NCBI GenBank assembly: GCA_023078685.1
Contig: JALGAS010000003.1
Coordinates: 4,836,001 to 4,900,000, forward strand
Direction of reading: 5' to 3'
Source: Neopestalotiopsis rosae
Taxonomy: Eukaryota; Ascomycota; Sordariomycetes; Amphisphaeriales; Sporocadaceae
Length of the DNA stretch: 64,000 bases
The notes under the pieces are model-generated. The model saw only the letters and a program-made list of their open reading frames with translations. It was not told the DNA's origin and searched no databases. Made by a program: the position numbers and the translations under genes. Position 1 is the stretch's first letter. Every line of letters starts with the position of its first letter. Positions 1 to 10,810 of the stretch are shown in pieces.

Positions 1-774
1 GCAATTTCAATCTATTTGCACTGCTTCTGGAATCTCATACTGGAGTGGCGGCAATTGAGCTCGGTGCACCGATTGAACTCGTTTGCAACCAACTTTTCGG
101 CTGGACCACACCTGCTATTAAATGGGCGTCATCAGGAACTTTGCAGAGCGCTTCAGACATTCCAGGTGGTTACGTCAGATTGGCATGCCTCGCTGTCTGC
201 TCAGGAGAGCCTGTTGCTAAATCTTTTGATGATGAACCTCCATGTATCAATGGATGACTTGCACCTCTTTGCTGGGAAAGAGGGAGAGGAGCAAGCGCGC
301 CGTGTTTACCCAGTGCTGCAACAATGGTCAGACAGTGTGGATGCTCGACGAGCCATTTGGCACGCTGGTCAGATCTTGCGACAAGCAAAGTTATTTCCAA
401 ATGGTCATTTGAAGGACTTTTACGCCGTCTGTGTGCACCATGCCGCATTGGCAATATGGGCGTTTGGAGTAGTCGTCAAGGCCACGAAGCACGAGTCAAC
501 GCCCATGGAGAACCAAGAGACTGTGCTTGTTGATGGCCTCGAGTCCAATCAAGTTCAGCGCTACATAAGCTTTGGACCGGGACGGCCGAGCATTCGCACC
601 AGGGATGAACAGCGCACCGAGTGTATCGAAGAGCCAAAGGCCTGTATGGAAATCGTTGAAGGGATTTTCAGGGGCAATTACAGCAAAGGAGATATGCTTC
701 CACCAATTGTCGAGAATCTTTGCGGCCTGCTGAGGCAGCTAGCAGGCGCCGCCTGGGCAGTGGGACTCGGTTAA
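1..774 (+). CDS. Fungal transcription factor, C-terminal part (5' end outside window)
   Basis: The frame is open from base 1 to a TAA at 772-774, giving about 257 residues with no start, so the gene begins before the window. The segment around residues 77-155 (helices around 'MMNLHVSMDDLHLFAG', then 'ARRAIWHAGQILRQAK' and 'HLKDFYAVCVHHAAL') resembles the C-terminal helical region of fungal C2H2 or Zn2Cys6 regulators that carry a fungal-specific transcription factor domain. The final stretch ('PPIVENLCGLLRQL') fits the usual end of that family. Family assignment rests on recognised sequence pattern. The DNA-binding domain is not in the window, so its class and target genes are unknown. The first 35 or so residues are less family-like and may include intron sequence. 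Confidence 0.6.
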   Translation, partial: AISIYLHCFWNLILEWRQLSSVHRLNSFATNFSAGPHLLLNGRHQELCRALQTFQVVTSDWHASLSAQESLLLNLLMMNLHVSMDDLHLFAGKEGEEQARRVYPVLQQWSDSVDARRAIWHAGQILRQAKLFPNGHLKDFYAVCVHHAALAIWAFGVVVKATKHESTPMENQETVLVDGLESNQVQRYISFGPGRPSIRTRDEQRTECIEEPKACMEIVEGIFRGNYSKGDMLPPIVENLCGLLRQLAGAAWAVGLG

Positions 775-1511
775 GGTATGGCGATATTTCATGATTTATC
801 GGTTCATGGCATTGGCGTATTTATTTTGGGATCCGGGCCGGATAGCGGGAAAAGTATGGACGTTCCAACTCGGTGAGATACCATTTGTTTCCAAGTGTTA
901 ATTGATCATCCGGCATGTTTATTTAGCATTTTCTCGTCTGTGCAAATGCTCGGAATGATGGTTCGCATTCACGGTTGATCTCATGTCAGTCATTACATGT
1001 CTCTGACCATACCCATGGGAGAGAAAGAGATGAGTGGATCATGAGGCATACAGTATACAACTCAGCAAAGCATAACCAATAAATAAAAATCAATAAATAC
1101 TCTGACCATTGAATATTCGCCAACTTCTCCGTCCGTCGAGTAAAATATGTCTTGGCGACTGCTGACGGACAACCGGCTTTCCCCCGAGTCAGTCTCGGAT
1201 CTGAGATGCCATCGCATCGCCGCAGCCCAGCCACGTGGGGCGCGCCCAAGTGACACGGCCCACGGGCTGGGACTCGAACAACACACCACAATTCTCAGGC
1301 GTGTTACGCGGATGCGTTATATTTCTTTTCATCCTTCTAGTCAGTCTTTCTCATACTTTCAGTAAGTGAAAGGAACACATCAACAACGTGGTACTCGTAG
1401 TATCGTATATTTGGCTTGTTCTTAACCTTGGCCCAGAAGGCGCAAAAGAACAAGTGCAGGTTTACCGCCTTTGGAATTGGATCCTCAGTGGCCGTAAGCG
1501 AGCCTTCCGAG
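775..1511. other. Intergenic region and hydrolase promoter
   Basis: No gene is supported here. The region separates the end of the transcription-factor gene from the hydrolase start. It contains an E-box-like CACGTG at 1232-1237 and a pyrimidine-rich tract at about 1320-1362, common in fungal promoters just before transcription starts. No experimentally meaningful site can be proven from sequence alone. Confidence 0.4.
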
Positions 1512-3062
1512 ATGGAGCCTGCCACGGAGCACTGCATCGGGCCTGCAGAAACGGGTACAACGGCTATTGTCGCAACAACTATAGTGTCGACGATAACATT
1601 TTTACTTTTTCTGAAATGGGTCATCGATCCCCGGCGGCCCCAGATCCTGCCGGGTCCTCTCACCACCACCATACCGAGGCTCACAAAGGAAGAGCTCGCG
1701 CAAGTTCCATACCAGCCCGACCACTTTCCCGGCGCCAGAGATGTCGTGACTCCTGTTGAGTAGCCCGCCCTCAGTTTTGGAAAAAGTGACCACAACAAAA
1801 TGCTGATCATGAATTATGTATAAAAGTATGGCAACATTCGCGTCTATGAGTTTGGACCCGAAACAGGCCGCAAAGTGCTCTTCCTACACGGAATCAGTAC
1901 CTCTTGCATGACGCTCAATGATATTGCCTTGAATCTGGCATCCAAAGGATGCAGAGTGATGCTTTTTGTAAAGACGCGCCCATATCCCATTTCCTAATGT
2001 GAATTACGAGACACATTATCAAGAGACTAACCAAAGGGGCTTGCTTCTCCCCATCGAATACAACAGGACCTCTTTGGCCGCGGATACAGCGACGGCGTGG
2101 GCGACCTACCGTCGGATACGCGCCTCTTCACGACGCAGATGCTCCTGGTGCTGGCCTCGTCCCCGCTGCCCTGGACGGGCGACGGCGCCCTGCACCTGGT
2201 CGGCTACTCCCTGGGCGGCGGCATCGCCGTCAACTTTGCCGCGGCCTTCCCGCGGCTCGTGGCCTCGCTCGTCCTGCTCGCGCCCGCGGGCCTCATCCGC
2301 GCCGCCAACATTGGCCGCGCCAGCCGCCTCGTCTTCACCTCGGGCATCGTGCCCGAGCGCCTGCTCGAGGGGCTGACGCGCCGCCGGCTCCGCGCCCCGA
2401 TCGGCAACGCCGTGGCCAAGCGGCGCCGCGCGAGCAGCAGCGTCTCGTCCGTGGTGACCAATGGCGGTAGCGCCGTTGCTGCTGCGGCGGCTGCTGCTAC
2501 TGCGGGCGGCCTGGACCTCGCTGGTGCGGTTGACGAAAAGGAAGGCTACGTCGATGTGGCAGTGCAAGAGGTCGTTGATGTCGATAATGACACGCCCGAG
2601 TCGCCTAGTCCCGTCGAGGCCAAGATCGCGGCCTATGTCCGCTGGATGCTCGACTACCACGACGGGTTTGTGCCGTCCTTTATGTCGACTATTCGCTACG
2701 GCCCGCTGCTTGAACAACATCATTGTAAGTGGTCTCTCGCCAGAAATTCTTCGCGTCTCCCTCAATTACAATGTGAAACTGTGACACCGTGATGAGAGCA
2801 CCGGCTAACATCTGGGCAATGTGTTCTCGCGACATCAGACTGGAGAGAGCTAGCCAAACGCGAGCCCGGCACCACGGCCGTGATTCTGGGCCGGCAGGAT
2901 GAGCTGATCCAAAAGGGCGACTACAAGGAGGACGCGCTGCCGCTCATGGGCGGCGAGGGCAATGTATTCTGGCGCGTCGTGTCTGGAGGTCACAACATGC
3001 CCTTTACCAACTCGAGGGGGGTCATTGAGGCGATTCACGAGTTTTGGGGCATCAAGGAATAA
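1512..3062 (+). CDS. Membrane-anchored alpha/beta hydrolase
   Basis: Four exons are inferred: 1512-1754, 1827-1967, 2067-2724 and 2839-3062. They join in frame to give 421 residues. The first donor is weak (GTTGAG), but the other donors (GTAAAG, GTAAGT) and all acceptors are ordinary. A hydrophobic segment at residues 17-38 should anchor the protein in a membrane. The alpha/beta hydrolase fold shows an HG oxyanion motif at 102-103, a nucleophile elbow GYSLGGG with Ser176, a likely acid Asp368 in GRQDE, and the catalytic His399 in GGHNM. Exon 3 is very GC-rich and encodes a low-complexity Ala/Gly insert (about residues 260-280) in the lid region. The substrate (ester, lipid or epoxide) cannot be told. 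An upstream in-frame start exists at 1416 but it lacks an ATG, so 1512 is preferred. Confidence 0.82.
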
Positions 3063-3565
3063 ATGGGATTGCAATTTGGTGGATCTGATTAAGAAGAATA
3101 AGTGCAATTAGAGAGAGCTGAATGTCTGTTGTTGAATGTAAAGAAGCATTGATAAGGCAACTCGCGTGCTAGACTTTGCAATAGATGCTGACATACAAAT
3201 TCTAGCGGTCTTTCTCATGTCGAAGTGATTTTATGCACGAGTCATCATTGCAAAGCATGGGATGGCTTGATGTAGATGGATTGTTGATGACGAAGAAGGG
3301 AGGCGAATAACTTGACCATATAATATGATAACAAGGGCGCTTGATTCAGATGCAATCATTTATGTAGGTGTGGGCAAGCCACATATGATGAGACTGACTT
3401 GGTATAGTTTAACTTCTTTGATTTGAATTTTAAGTGATATGATTAACAAGATCTTAAGTAATTAGACCAAACATGCCACATAACTCCGTTGAACCCTCCC
3501 TTAGATATGAACCTTCATAATCATACAATCATTGATCCGATGCAAAAGTTGTCGACGATATGTCT
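3063..3565. other. Intergenic region between convergent genes
   Basis: An AT-rich 3' region is shared by the hydrolase (plus strand) and the LURP/tubby-like gene (minus strand), whose 3' ends face each other. It should hold both polyadenylation regions. I see no further gene. Confidence 0.5.
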
Positions 3566-4204
3566 TTAATAGTCAATGGCGTCCTTTCCATTCATCATGA
3601 CAATGGCTGTCGACATGGCGACGACCTCGTCGACCTCCTTCTCGTCAAAGACGAGGACGGCGTCCTTGCCCCAGCCGTAGCCGGCCACCATGCCGACCTC
3701 GACGCGCTTCTGGTTGAGGGCCTTGTAGAGGACACCGTGCTGCCCGCCCGTCATGTCCCAGAAGTAGGGGATGCTGTGGCGGATGAAGCACTGGTGCTTC
3801 TCGTTCTTGTCGTCGACCGAGTAGAGCTCCACCTCGTGGCGGCAGTGCTCGCTGCCCGCGGGGAACCGCACCGACGAGTTGTCAAACGACACAAATGTCA
3901 TGTTGAGGTCGCACACCTTTTCGCCCTGGCTGTCCACGATGGTCTTGATGGTCCGCATCATGCTGCCCGAGCTCTGGATGCTGTACTTTGGCGGCTCGTC
4001 CTCGGCCTTTTCCAGCGCCCGGCCCACGTCGCGCATGTACTTTTGCGAAAAGTCGTCAAAGGGCCGCTTGATCTTGTCCGTCAGGTCCATGATGGAGGCC
4101 TCGTTTTTGAAGTGGATGGTGCCCTTGAGGAAGAGCACCTTGGTGGGGTTGACCTCGGAATCCTCATTGATGGGGAAATCATCTGGGTGAAATGGGTGAG
4201 GCAT
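3566..4204 (-). CDS. Small protein resembling LURP1/tubby C-terminal-like fold
   Basis: A single uninterrupted exon encodes 212 residues starting at an ATG (4202-4204) and ending in TAG at 3566-3568. There is no signal peptide or membrane segment. The alternating beta-type pattern ('KYSIQSSGSMMRTIKTIVD...GEKVCDLNM', then 'VAGYGWGKDAVLVFDEKEVD' before a C-terminal hydrophobic helix) resembles LURP-one-related/tubby C-terminal-like barrels, where a twelve-stranded barrel surrounds a central helix. That resemblance is by eye and not decisive. Codon usage is strongly GC-ending, as in the neighbouring hydrolase, which supports a genuine expressed gene. A palindromic CRE-like site lies about 300 bp upstream. 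The function is unknown. Confidence 0.6.
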   Translation of the reverse strand: MPHPFHPDDFPINEDSEVNPTKVLFLKGTIHFKNEASIMDLTDKIKRPFDDFSQKYMRDVGRALEKAEDEPPKYSIQSSGSMMRTIKTIVDSQGEKVCDLNMTFVSFDNSSVRFPAGSEHCRHEVELYSVDDKNEKHQCFIRHSIPYFWDMTGGQHGVLYKALNQKRVEVGMVAGYGWGKDAVLVFDEKEVDEVVAMSTAIVMMNGKDAIDY

Positions 4205-6118
4205 GATGACGGAGGCCGATGGGTTTCTTAATGTGTTGTTCTTTGGGTTGGTTTACTCCAGTAGTATAGTGTATATGAGGTTCCGTATAATCTAGAACCC
4301 TCGGCACTGTTCGTCTTCGCTTGTTTCCTTAATTTCCCCTGTATACTTTGGAAGAAAAACCGTTACACGTTTGTGTCTCGACGCCTTGTTAGACAATTGA
4401 ATTATTCCGAGAGCTAATCCACAAGCAGTGGGTGAGAGGGAACTGGGCGACTATAAAAATCGTTGAAGGACCCCGGACACGCGTTGAGGCCGGGTGCCGG
4501 GTGTGACGTCACGGCATCCCGGAATACCTGTTTTCAGGCCCCGGGTGCGGTAATGTAACCAAGTTTTCAGGGTCCTGTCCAGCCAAAATGTGCTGACCAC
4601 CATGCAAGGAGGGTTTTGTTCCAAGGCTGAGTTAGGATGGAAAAGAGTGGAAAAAATCGTCGCAATAGAGTTCAAACGTCAGAAGTGGATCGAACATGAC
4701 TTGCCTCGACTTTGAAGTCACATTCGAGGAGTGGATGCCTATCTCGAGTCCATCACTTCGGCATTCTTGTTCGACAAAACGCCGCCGGCCTTGGATTTAT
4801 GGGGGTTGGAATTGTTATGAATAGGCCATACGAGTCTTCTTGGCTGGATTGTTAGTTGGATGAGTATACTCAACTTTCGCTGGCGTTGATCTGCTTTCAG
4901 TGGATCGTGAATGGTCAAGGCGACTGCAGATCAAAAATAGCTTCCCACAACCTTCGTGGAAAAGGCAGAAATCCCGAAGATCGAAAATATGCATTAGAAT
5001 TCAGACTACATAAGCAAATTGAGTCATATTCAATATTGTTTTGAAGAGAGGAAAGTGATACTCGACATCGTGTTGGCTACGACTGCTTGGTCGTTGAGAT
5101 GACGTATTTGTAGCCAACCGAGATGGATGGCGGGGTATTCCACAATGCTGGCTAACCCCACCACATCAGATTCTTGGGTGACGATGCGCCGCCAATATGA
5201 AGGAATTTCCATGCTGTCCTAATGCATTCATGTCAAAGGCAAAGAACGAGGTCAGTACTTAAACATGATCTATCCATATACCTGGGCGTGTATGGTCGCG
5301 CGCATCAGGCCCGGCACACAGGCTCCACCACGGTACACCTAGCAATCGTTGACACTTTCGATAGTCTGGACTCATTCCATATCCCAGGCCAAGCGAGATT
5401 CTTGATATCTTGAGATTTTGGCTGCCCAAATGTTTTCTCTAGGCTCTCTGAAACTGCTGTAAATACTATAGCAGCCGTGATGCTCAAGCATCGTGAAACT
5501 GACTCGAAAGAGGTGCGGACACGATTGCAACAGGTCGCACATGTATCAGGTCTCAAATGTCTTTAGTTTTATCACGAGCCACTCAAGCGACACGATGATA
5601 TGGCAGTCTGTCATTGAATTTCCGACGGTTTCCGTGGTTGGGTAGTGCTAAGATTAGCTAACTGGAACTCGGCGTGATGAACCACTTGACGATTCCAATT
5701 TTGGGCTATGAAAGCTCATTTCAGCGGTTCTGGCGGACCTCTGAGCAGCCAAGATGTATGAGAAATCGTGCAAGGTCCAGGAATACTTGAAATTCCATGA
5801 GATCAAATATAATAACTAATTCATTCTATTTCTTTCATTTCATGGTTCATACTGTTTATGATCGCGAAGAAGGAAGGGGCTCCGTTCAAGCGGCTGACTG
5901 GAGCCTCTGGGTGCCACAAAGAGATAGCGGTTGCTCGTAGGACAGCGGCGCATTCCTGGACCCTGATCGCCCCGCATCCGGCAACTCAAAGTCGAGTTAA
6001 TTGGAGCACGTCCGACCTTAAACCTATCCCATGGACATGGGTGAGTGACATGTCAACGATAAAAGGTGCCACGTCCCGCCTATAGACGATCATATCTTAC
6101 TTTTACTCCCCCTTCAAT
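4205..6118. other. 1.9-kb intergenic region between divergent genes
   Basis: This stretch separates the minus-strand LURP/tubby-like gene from the plus-strand cytidine deaminase. Several short open frames occur, but none shows recognisable protein features. It should contain both promoters. A CRE-like palindrome is at 4504-4511. Otherwise I see nothing interpretable. Confidence 0.5.
4504..4511. promoter_or_regulatory. CRE-like palindrome TGACGTCA
   Basis: A perfect TGACGTCA octamer, the consensus for ATF/CREB-type bZIP proteins, lies about 300 bp upstream of the LURP/tubby-like start. Whether it is bound is not known. An 8-bp match can occur by chance. Confidence 0.3.
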
Positions 6119-6730
6119 ATGTCACCCACAATTAAGACCTATTCAAGCTCCAACGCAGAAGACGTCAAGTCTGCCTGCGAAGCCCATGGCTTGACCACCG
6201 AGGAGTTCTCCCACCTGGTCAAGGGCAGTGTTGCGGCCAAGGCCACGGCATACTGCCCGTACAGTCGCTTCCGCGTCGGTGCGACGCTGCTGTCGGGCGA
6301 CGGAACCTACATCAGCGGCGCAAATGTGGAAAATGCTGCATACCCGGTCGGCACCTGCGCCGAGCGTGTCGCCTTTGGCAAGGCTGTAACCGAGGGCCAC
6401 AAAACGTTTAGGGCTGTCGCCGTCGCCACTGACATCGCTCCTCCTGCAAGCCCTTGCGGCATGTGCCGACAATTGTAAGTCCACATCATCACATATTCCT
6501 ATACGTGGCCGGCAGATGGGCTCATATAAACAATGCAGTATTCGCGAGTTCTGCGACCTCAAGATACCAATCTTCATGTTTGACAAGAACGAGGATTTTG
6601 TCGTCCTTAAATTAGAAGAAGTGAGTAAACCGTTGAAAATTCGTGGCCGCAGCCTCTGACTAACTGGGTACAGTTGTTGCCGCTCTCCTTTGGACCAGAG
6701 GCATTGCCGCCACCTCAGTCCATCATGTAG
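6119..6730 (+). CDS. Cytidine deaminase
   Basis: Three exons (6119-6474, 6539-6620, 6674-6730) with GTAAGT and GTGAGT donors and CAG acceptors join to give 164 residues. The protein hydrolytically deaminates cytidine and deoxycytidine to the uridines in pyrimidine salvage. The zinc site is complete: Cys80 and Glu82 in TCAERVAF, and Cys113/Cys116 in PCGMC. Together they define the small, three-cysteine, homotetrameric class of cytosolic cytidine deaminases. The substrate-binding FRVGA (51-55) and NVENAAYP (69-76) motifs are also present. The length is slightly above the usual 130-150 residues because of an N-terminal extension. The ATG at 6119 is the first one in frame after a CT-rich leader. 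Confidence 0.95.
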
Positions 6731-7771
6731 ACACCCTGGAATCATCCTGTAGCTCTGAAAAGAGTCTCATATTCAACGTCTATATGGCGCTTATGCATCG
6801 TACCTGCGGATTCAGACCGTTCCTGAGTAGGATCTGGGTCTAGATTCTTAGAAGAGAAGCATGAGACATGCCATGCCGTCAACATACAAAGGCAGTCGAC
6901 CCACCAAAACGGTTTACGACTGCATGTGTTGAGTGCGCTTGTCGCACTCGAACCAACGCACTCAACAGGGAGGACTGAGAGTAGGATGCTCTGTCCTCAA
7001 CAGAAGGAAATGTTCTAGGTAGCGAAATCTCAATTGATAGCAGATGCCAAGAAGATATGCTTCTCCCTCTGTGCCTTCAAAACTAATGCAGTGACCAGCA
7101 AAAATGCAGTGTACCGTGCCCAAATATGAATGCCTGAGAACAAGTTCCAAGTCAGCGCGATCAGCTTTTCGGGGACCAGCATAGAGACCAGAGTTACACC
7201 AAAACATCTGGAAGTAAAGAAGAGTTGAAACTATTCTATACTGCCGTTCCACCTACATATGTATTCACACCACTTATCACTGCAAATCAAACATACTCCA
7301 ACATGTATGCAGGGGACGCCATCCCAGATTGTGATTGAACAGGGGTTCCTCAGATGATAGCGCTTCCAGATCGGTGCTATCCATGTCCGTGCACCGCTAA
7401 CTCCTTAGCGGTCAAAACCCCTGAAGCACACTGGTAGACTGGCCCCAGTGGCTCAGGAACGACAGGCCACTTCCCATGGGAAAGCTTCGTCCACCTTTTT
7501 GGCATTCCCTTGGGCGAGAAACTCCATAGCTGCGAACAGCCAACCAAGTGACTTTGCACCCACTCACTGCCCACGCGAACGTTTTCCTCCGATAATTGCA
7601 CCTGGCGACGATGACATCAATCTAATACAAGCGCGTCACACCAAGTTTACGAACGCGCATCCCTCCAATCGGCCAAACGACCGCGGCGCGTGCCCGCCTT
7701 GCAGTCTACATCTACTCGCGACACGGATACAGACCGAACCCGAACGGACAGTCACCCATTGAACGGCAGTC
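6731..7771. other. Intergenic region between the deaminase and the ELMO gene
   Basis: No protein-coding gene is supported. The stretch holds the 3' region of the deaminase gene, a GC-rich hairpin (6927-6967, listed separately) and the promoter of the ELMO-family gene. Short open frames on both strands lack domain features. Confidence 0.45.
6927..6967. repeat. 11-bp inverted repeat (hairpin)
   Basis: The arms TGTTGAGTGCG (6927-6937) and CGCACTCAACA (6957-6967) are perfect reverse complements around an 18-nt spacer. A second copy of CGCACTC at 6943-6949 could pair alternatively with the left arm. It lies about 200 bp after the deaminase stop. It does not fold as a tRNA. Confidence 0.5.
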
Positions 7772-9913
7772 ATGGACCAAGCAGACATTCCGGCGCTGCT
7801 GGCGCGCCTCGCCAGCGACGAAGATGCAGCCCGGAAGATGGCTGTTTTCAAGCTTCAATCCTCCATCAACGACCCGGCCTTTGCAGACGTCTTTATATCG
7901 TCCGGCGGCCTCGTGATATTGCGCCGACTGATCATGGGCACGGGAGGAAACACACTGGCCTACGCGCTTCAGAGCTTGACGAGACTCCTCGAGGTGGATA
8001 TGGGCTGGGACATATTCGAAGGCCCAACGGCCGGCGATTTGGTGGAGCGCATAGTCGAGCTGATCGTAACGAATCCGCTCGTCAACATCTTGCGAGGCGC
8101 CATGTCCATTCTAGTTGCCCTCGTCAGCCATTCTCAAACCCCATCCCCCGGCCAAAACCGAATTCCTGGGACGTTTGGCTTCCGAGCCCTTAAGCCGGCC
8201 GTCGCTGTGTACCCACAATTTTTCGATCTGGTGATACAGCAGCTGCAATCTGCAGATCATGCATTGTGCGCCAACTCTTTAATGCTAATAAATGCCTTGA
8301 TCAGAGACGCCGTATCGAACGAGGGAGCCCAAGGCACCAATGGTAAGGCCACTGGTGGAGAGGAGTGGCCCAAGTTTATCAAGCGGCTCCAAGATTTGGG
8401 CTTGATTAAAGCAGTCTTCAACCTGATGCAGAGTTCCGCCCTCCAGGATCTTGCGCATCCTCTACTCGAGTTCCAGAACCTTACCAAGTTACTGCTGAGG
8501 AAATGGAGAGAAGTACGTGTGGATCTGGAACGACCTGAACATCGAAGAGCTCTCAAGGCACTGCACTTGGCAAGTGCACCAAATAGAGACCACATGAATG
8601 GGACGGCAAAATCAGAAGACGAGGCGGGTCAGAAAGCTAGCAAGAAGCACAATCCAGAGAAATGGCGCAGGCTTGGTTTCGAGACTGAGAGCCCAGCTGT
8701 CGAATTCCAAGAAGCAGGATTCTTGGGTATGATGGACTTGACAGACTATGTCAAGAAGAACGAAGATGGCTTCCAGAAGCTGCTCCTGGAACAATCCGTC
8801 AAACCACTATCAGAACGTTGCCCAGTAGCACGAGCAAGTCTGGCGGTCACCTTGATCCTCTATGAACAGTTTGAGAGCGACAAGAGCGAGATGGAAGATC
8901 TTAGGGGATATCAACTATCAGACGCAAAGCAGCAAGACAAACTCTACAGACCACTATTGTTGCAGTGGTCAAGACTTCATACCGCAGGCTTGGCATCATT
9001 TTTCCGACTCTGGAAGGCTACTGGCGCTGAGCAGAGCGATTTCGACAAGGTGGCCCAGCTGGTACGTATCTTGGTCGACCAAGTTATCGGCCGCGCGAAA
9101 CGCACAAAGGAAGTAGTCGAAGTTGAAGAAGAGCTTCTCGAGTTTGATTGCGGACGCTTGCGCGAGCTTCAGATGGAACTTCTTGACTTGTCCTTTGAGG
9201 ACAACTGGGGTCAACATCTCTACCAGGTACGGGAGGATCTCCGCAACGAGTCACTATCTTTTGTCAAGGAGCAGCGCATTCGGTGCTTGTTGGCCGGGGC
9301 ATGGTTTTCGAAACCTGCGCCACAAAGCAATGGAGGAGGCGCCTCGCAAAACCAGCGTCACCCCAACGGCACATTTTGGCGTTACGCCAAGCTGTCACAC
9401 AATCGCCGGTTTCTACACTATGCCGATTTTGCATTGAAGACGGCCCATGACCCATCCTTGGATTCACTGAACGAGACTGTTGATCTCGTCAAGGTCAGCT
9501 CCGTGGTATCCAATGTTTCCGTCACCAGTGACGACAATGAGTCTGGCAACCCCGGGGCCGGGTCACTCGCCAATGCCGGCTCGAAATCAAACACCAAGAT
9601 CACCATCTTCAGCTTTACTAGCCCTGAAGAAGCGTCGAGACCTGGTGGCGACGGCAAAGAGCAGCCCGTCCTCACACTATACCCTCTCAACCATAGTGTG
9701 GCATCAGAGTGGCTAGACGGACTGTTGATGCTCCTCGATCAAAAGCCCATCACGGCCGAGACTAATAAGCTCGCTTCGCTGGTTGGGGATTATGGCCTCA
9801 AAATCAGGCTGCTGAATGTTCGCATGGAGGCAGCGTATCAAGGTCCACCTCCAGGAGCTGGAGTAGTGCCGAGCCGCGAAGGGCTCGATGATGACTACTG
9901 GTATGAGGTCTAG
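7772..9913 (+). CDS. ELMO/CED-12 family protein
   Basis: A single exon encodes 713 residues from the ATG at 7772 to a TAG. The N-terminal half (about residues 1-260) is an armadillo-like helical array ('FADVFISSGGLVILRRLI' onward). An ELMO domain follows (about 310-470, 'EAGFLGMMDLTDYVKKNEDG'), then a C-terminal PH-like region (about 490-670) and a proline-rich tail ('YQGPPPGAGVVP'). This is the arrangement of ELMO/CED-12 proteins, which in animals pair with DOCK guanine-nucleotide exchange factors to activate Rac GTPases. Fungal members are thought to act in Rac-dependent polarity. The proline-rich tail matches the SH3-binding end used to dock the exchange factor. The role here is inferred from the family. 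Confidence 0.88.
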   Translation: MDQADIPALLARLASDEDAARKMAVFKLQSSINDPAFADVFISSGGLVILRRLIMGTGGNTLAYALQSLTRLLEVDMGWDIFEGPTAGDLVERIVELIVTNPLVNILRGAMSILVALVSHSQTPSPGQNRIPGTFGFRALKPAVAVYPQFFDLVIQQLQSADHALCANSLMLINALIRDAVSNEGAQGTNGKATGGEEWPKFIKRLQDLGLIKAVFNLMQSSALQDLAHPLLEFQNLTKLLLRKWREVRVDLERPEHRRALKALHLASAPNRDHMNGTAKSEDEAGQKASKKHNPEKWRRLGFETESPAVEFQEAGFLGMMDLTDYVKKNEDGFQKLLLEQSVKPLSERCPVARASLAVTLILYEQFESDKSEMEDLRGYQLSDAKQQDKLYRPLLLQWSRLHTAGLASFFRLWKATGAEQSDFDKVAQLVRILVDQVIGRAKRTKEVVEVEEELLEFDCGRLRELQMELLDLSFEDNWGQHLYQVREDLRNESLSFVKEQRIRCLLAGAWFSKPAPQSNGGGASQNQRHPNGTFWRYAKLSHNRRFLHYADFALKTAHDPSLDSLNETVDLVKVSSVVSNVSVTSDDNESGNPGAGSLANAGSKSNTKITIFSFTSPEEASRPGGDGKEQPVLTLYPLNHSVASEWLDGLLMLLDQKPITAETNKLASLVGDYGLKIRLLNVRMEAAYQGPPPGAGVVPSREGLDDDYWYEV

Positions 9914-10810
9914 TGGAGTGGTTTTCTTGGAGGATCATGCAAAGATCTTTGTCTTCTTGTCTGCAGTTATCTTCTTCCTCCATTTGGATTGACCTTCTTT
10001 TTGTTTTTGTCATGAGCGCTTCTTAGATATACCCCCTTCGCGAACGGAGGCTTTTTGGCATCTTTGGATGTTGCATGAAAAGAGATAGAAACCTCTGCTC
10101 GAGCGAGAAATAATACAAAAATAAGATAATTTTGACTGCCATTATATGTATAAGAAAGGACAATGTGTACGGGCTAATCAGGACATGCACTCTGTTCGTT
10201 CAATCCTACATCTACGTACTCTGTAAGCTGAGCCGATCTGCACAGGCTCCAATCCATCCATCGTGAGTATTATATAAGCCTCTACCAGCACAGGTGTTAA
10301 CTTGGATTTACGGGGACCCGTGAACGATTTGGGAGCCGGGCCCGGTGAGCACTTCGATCCGAGATTTGTTGCCTCACTTCACTGCAATTTCAACACTCAT
10401 GGAGCCCGTCGTTACGTACCAACCAACAGTGAATCCGGTATCGTTGTTGCCTTCAATACATCACTGCAATTTTAACACTCACGAAGCCCGTCGTTGAGTA
10501 CCAGCCAATAGCGGTTGGCAGCACAACCCGGGACCAGCCGCTGCGCCCGCCCATCCCAGGTTCCCCCGCCAGATCCCCAGCCTCCAGCCTCCACGCTCTG
10601 ACGCAACCCCACTGGCCCGACGACCGTTGGAGCTTCGTCAATCAATCGTCAACGTCTTTATGCACTTTACAACGGATACAGATTTGGACATGACAACTAC
10701 AGTCCCACTGTTTCCAAGCCCTCCCATGCCTCTTTGATGTTTATCATCGAGGGTCGCAGCACTATTCAAAACATAAGTCAATAGATACCATATATCAAAC
10801 ACTGTCCCTC
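9914..10810. other. Intergenic region with a direct repeat
   Basis: No gene is supported. The region contains the ELMO gene's 3' end, a diverged direct repeat at 10379-10509 (listed separately) and the promoter of the GRF zinc-finger gene. Confidence 0.45.
10379..10509 (+). repeat. Diverged direct repeat, about 48 bp, 82-bp period
   Basis: Copy 1 (10379-10428) and copy 2 (10461-10509) share TCACTGCAATTT(C/T)AACACTCA, then a common AGCCCGTCGTT and TACCA(A/G)CCAA with a few substitutions. The differences are mostly transitions. It may be a local duplication or part of a dispersed repeat. Confidence 0.65.

Noticed and set aside
2106..2765. Long open frame opposite the alpha/beta hydrolase exon 3
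   Set aside because: It is the antisense shadow of a GC-rich coding exon and lacks domains or a promoter.
3058..3063. AATAAA polyadenylation signal
   Set aside because: It overlaps the stop codon of the hydrolase gene, too early to be its functional signal.
3560..4231. Long plus-strand frame over the LURP/tubby-like gene
   Set aside because: It mirrors the real minus-strand gene, with His/Val/Leu-rich composition typical of an antisense shadow.
6927..6967. Possible tRNA or small structured RNA at the GC-rich hairpin
   Set aside because: There is no cloverleaf, no T-loop consensus and no CCA-like acceptor stem. Only a single stem with alternatives forms.
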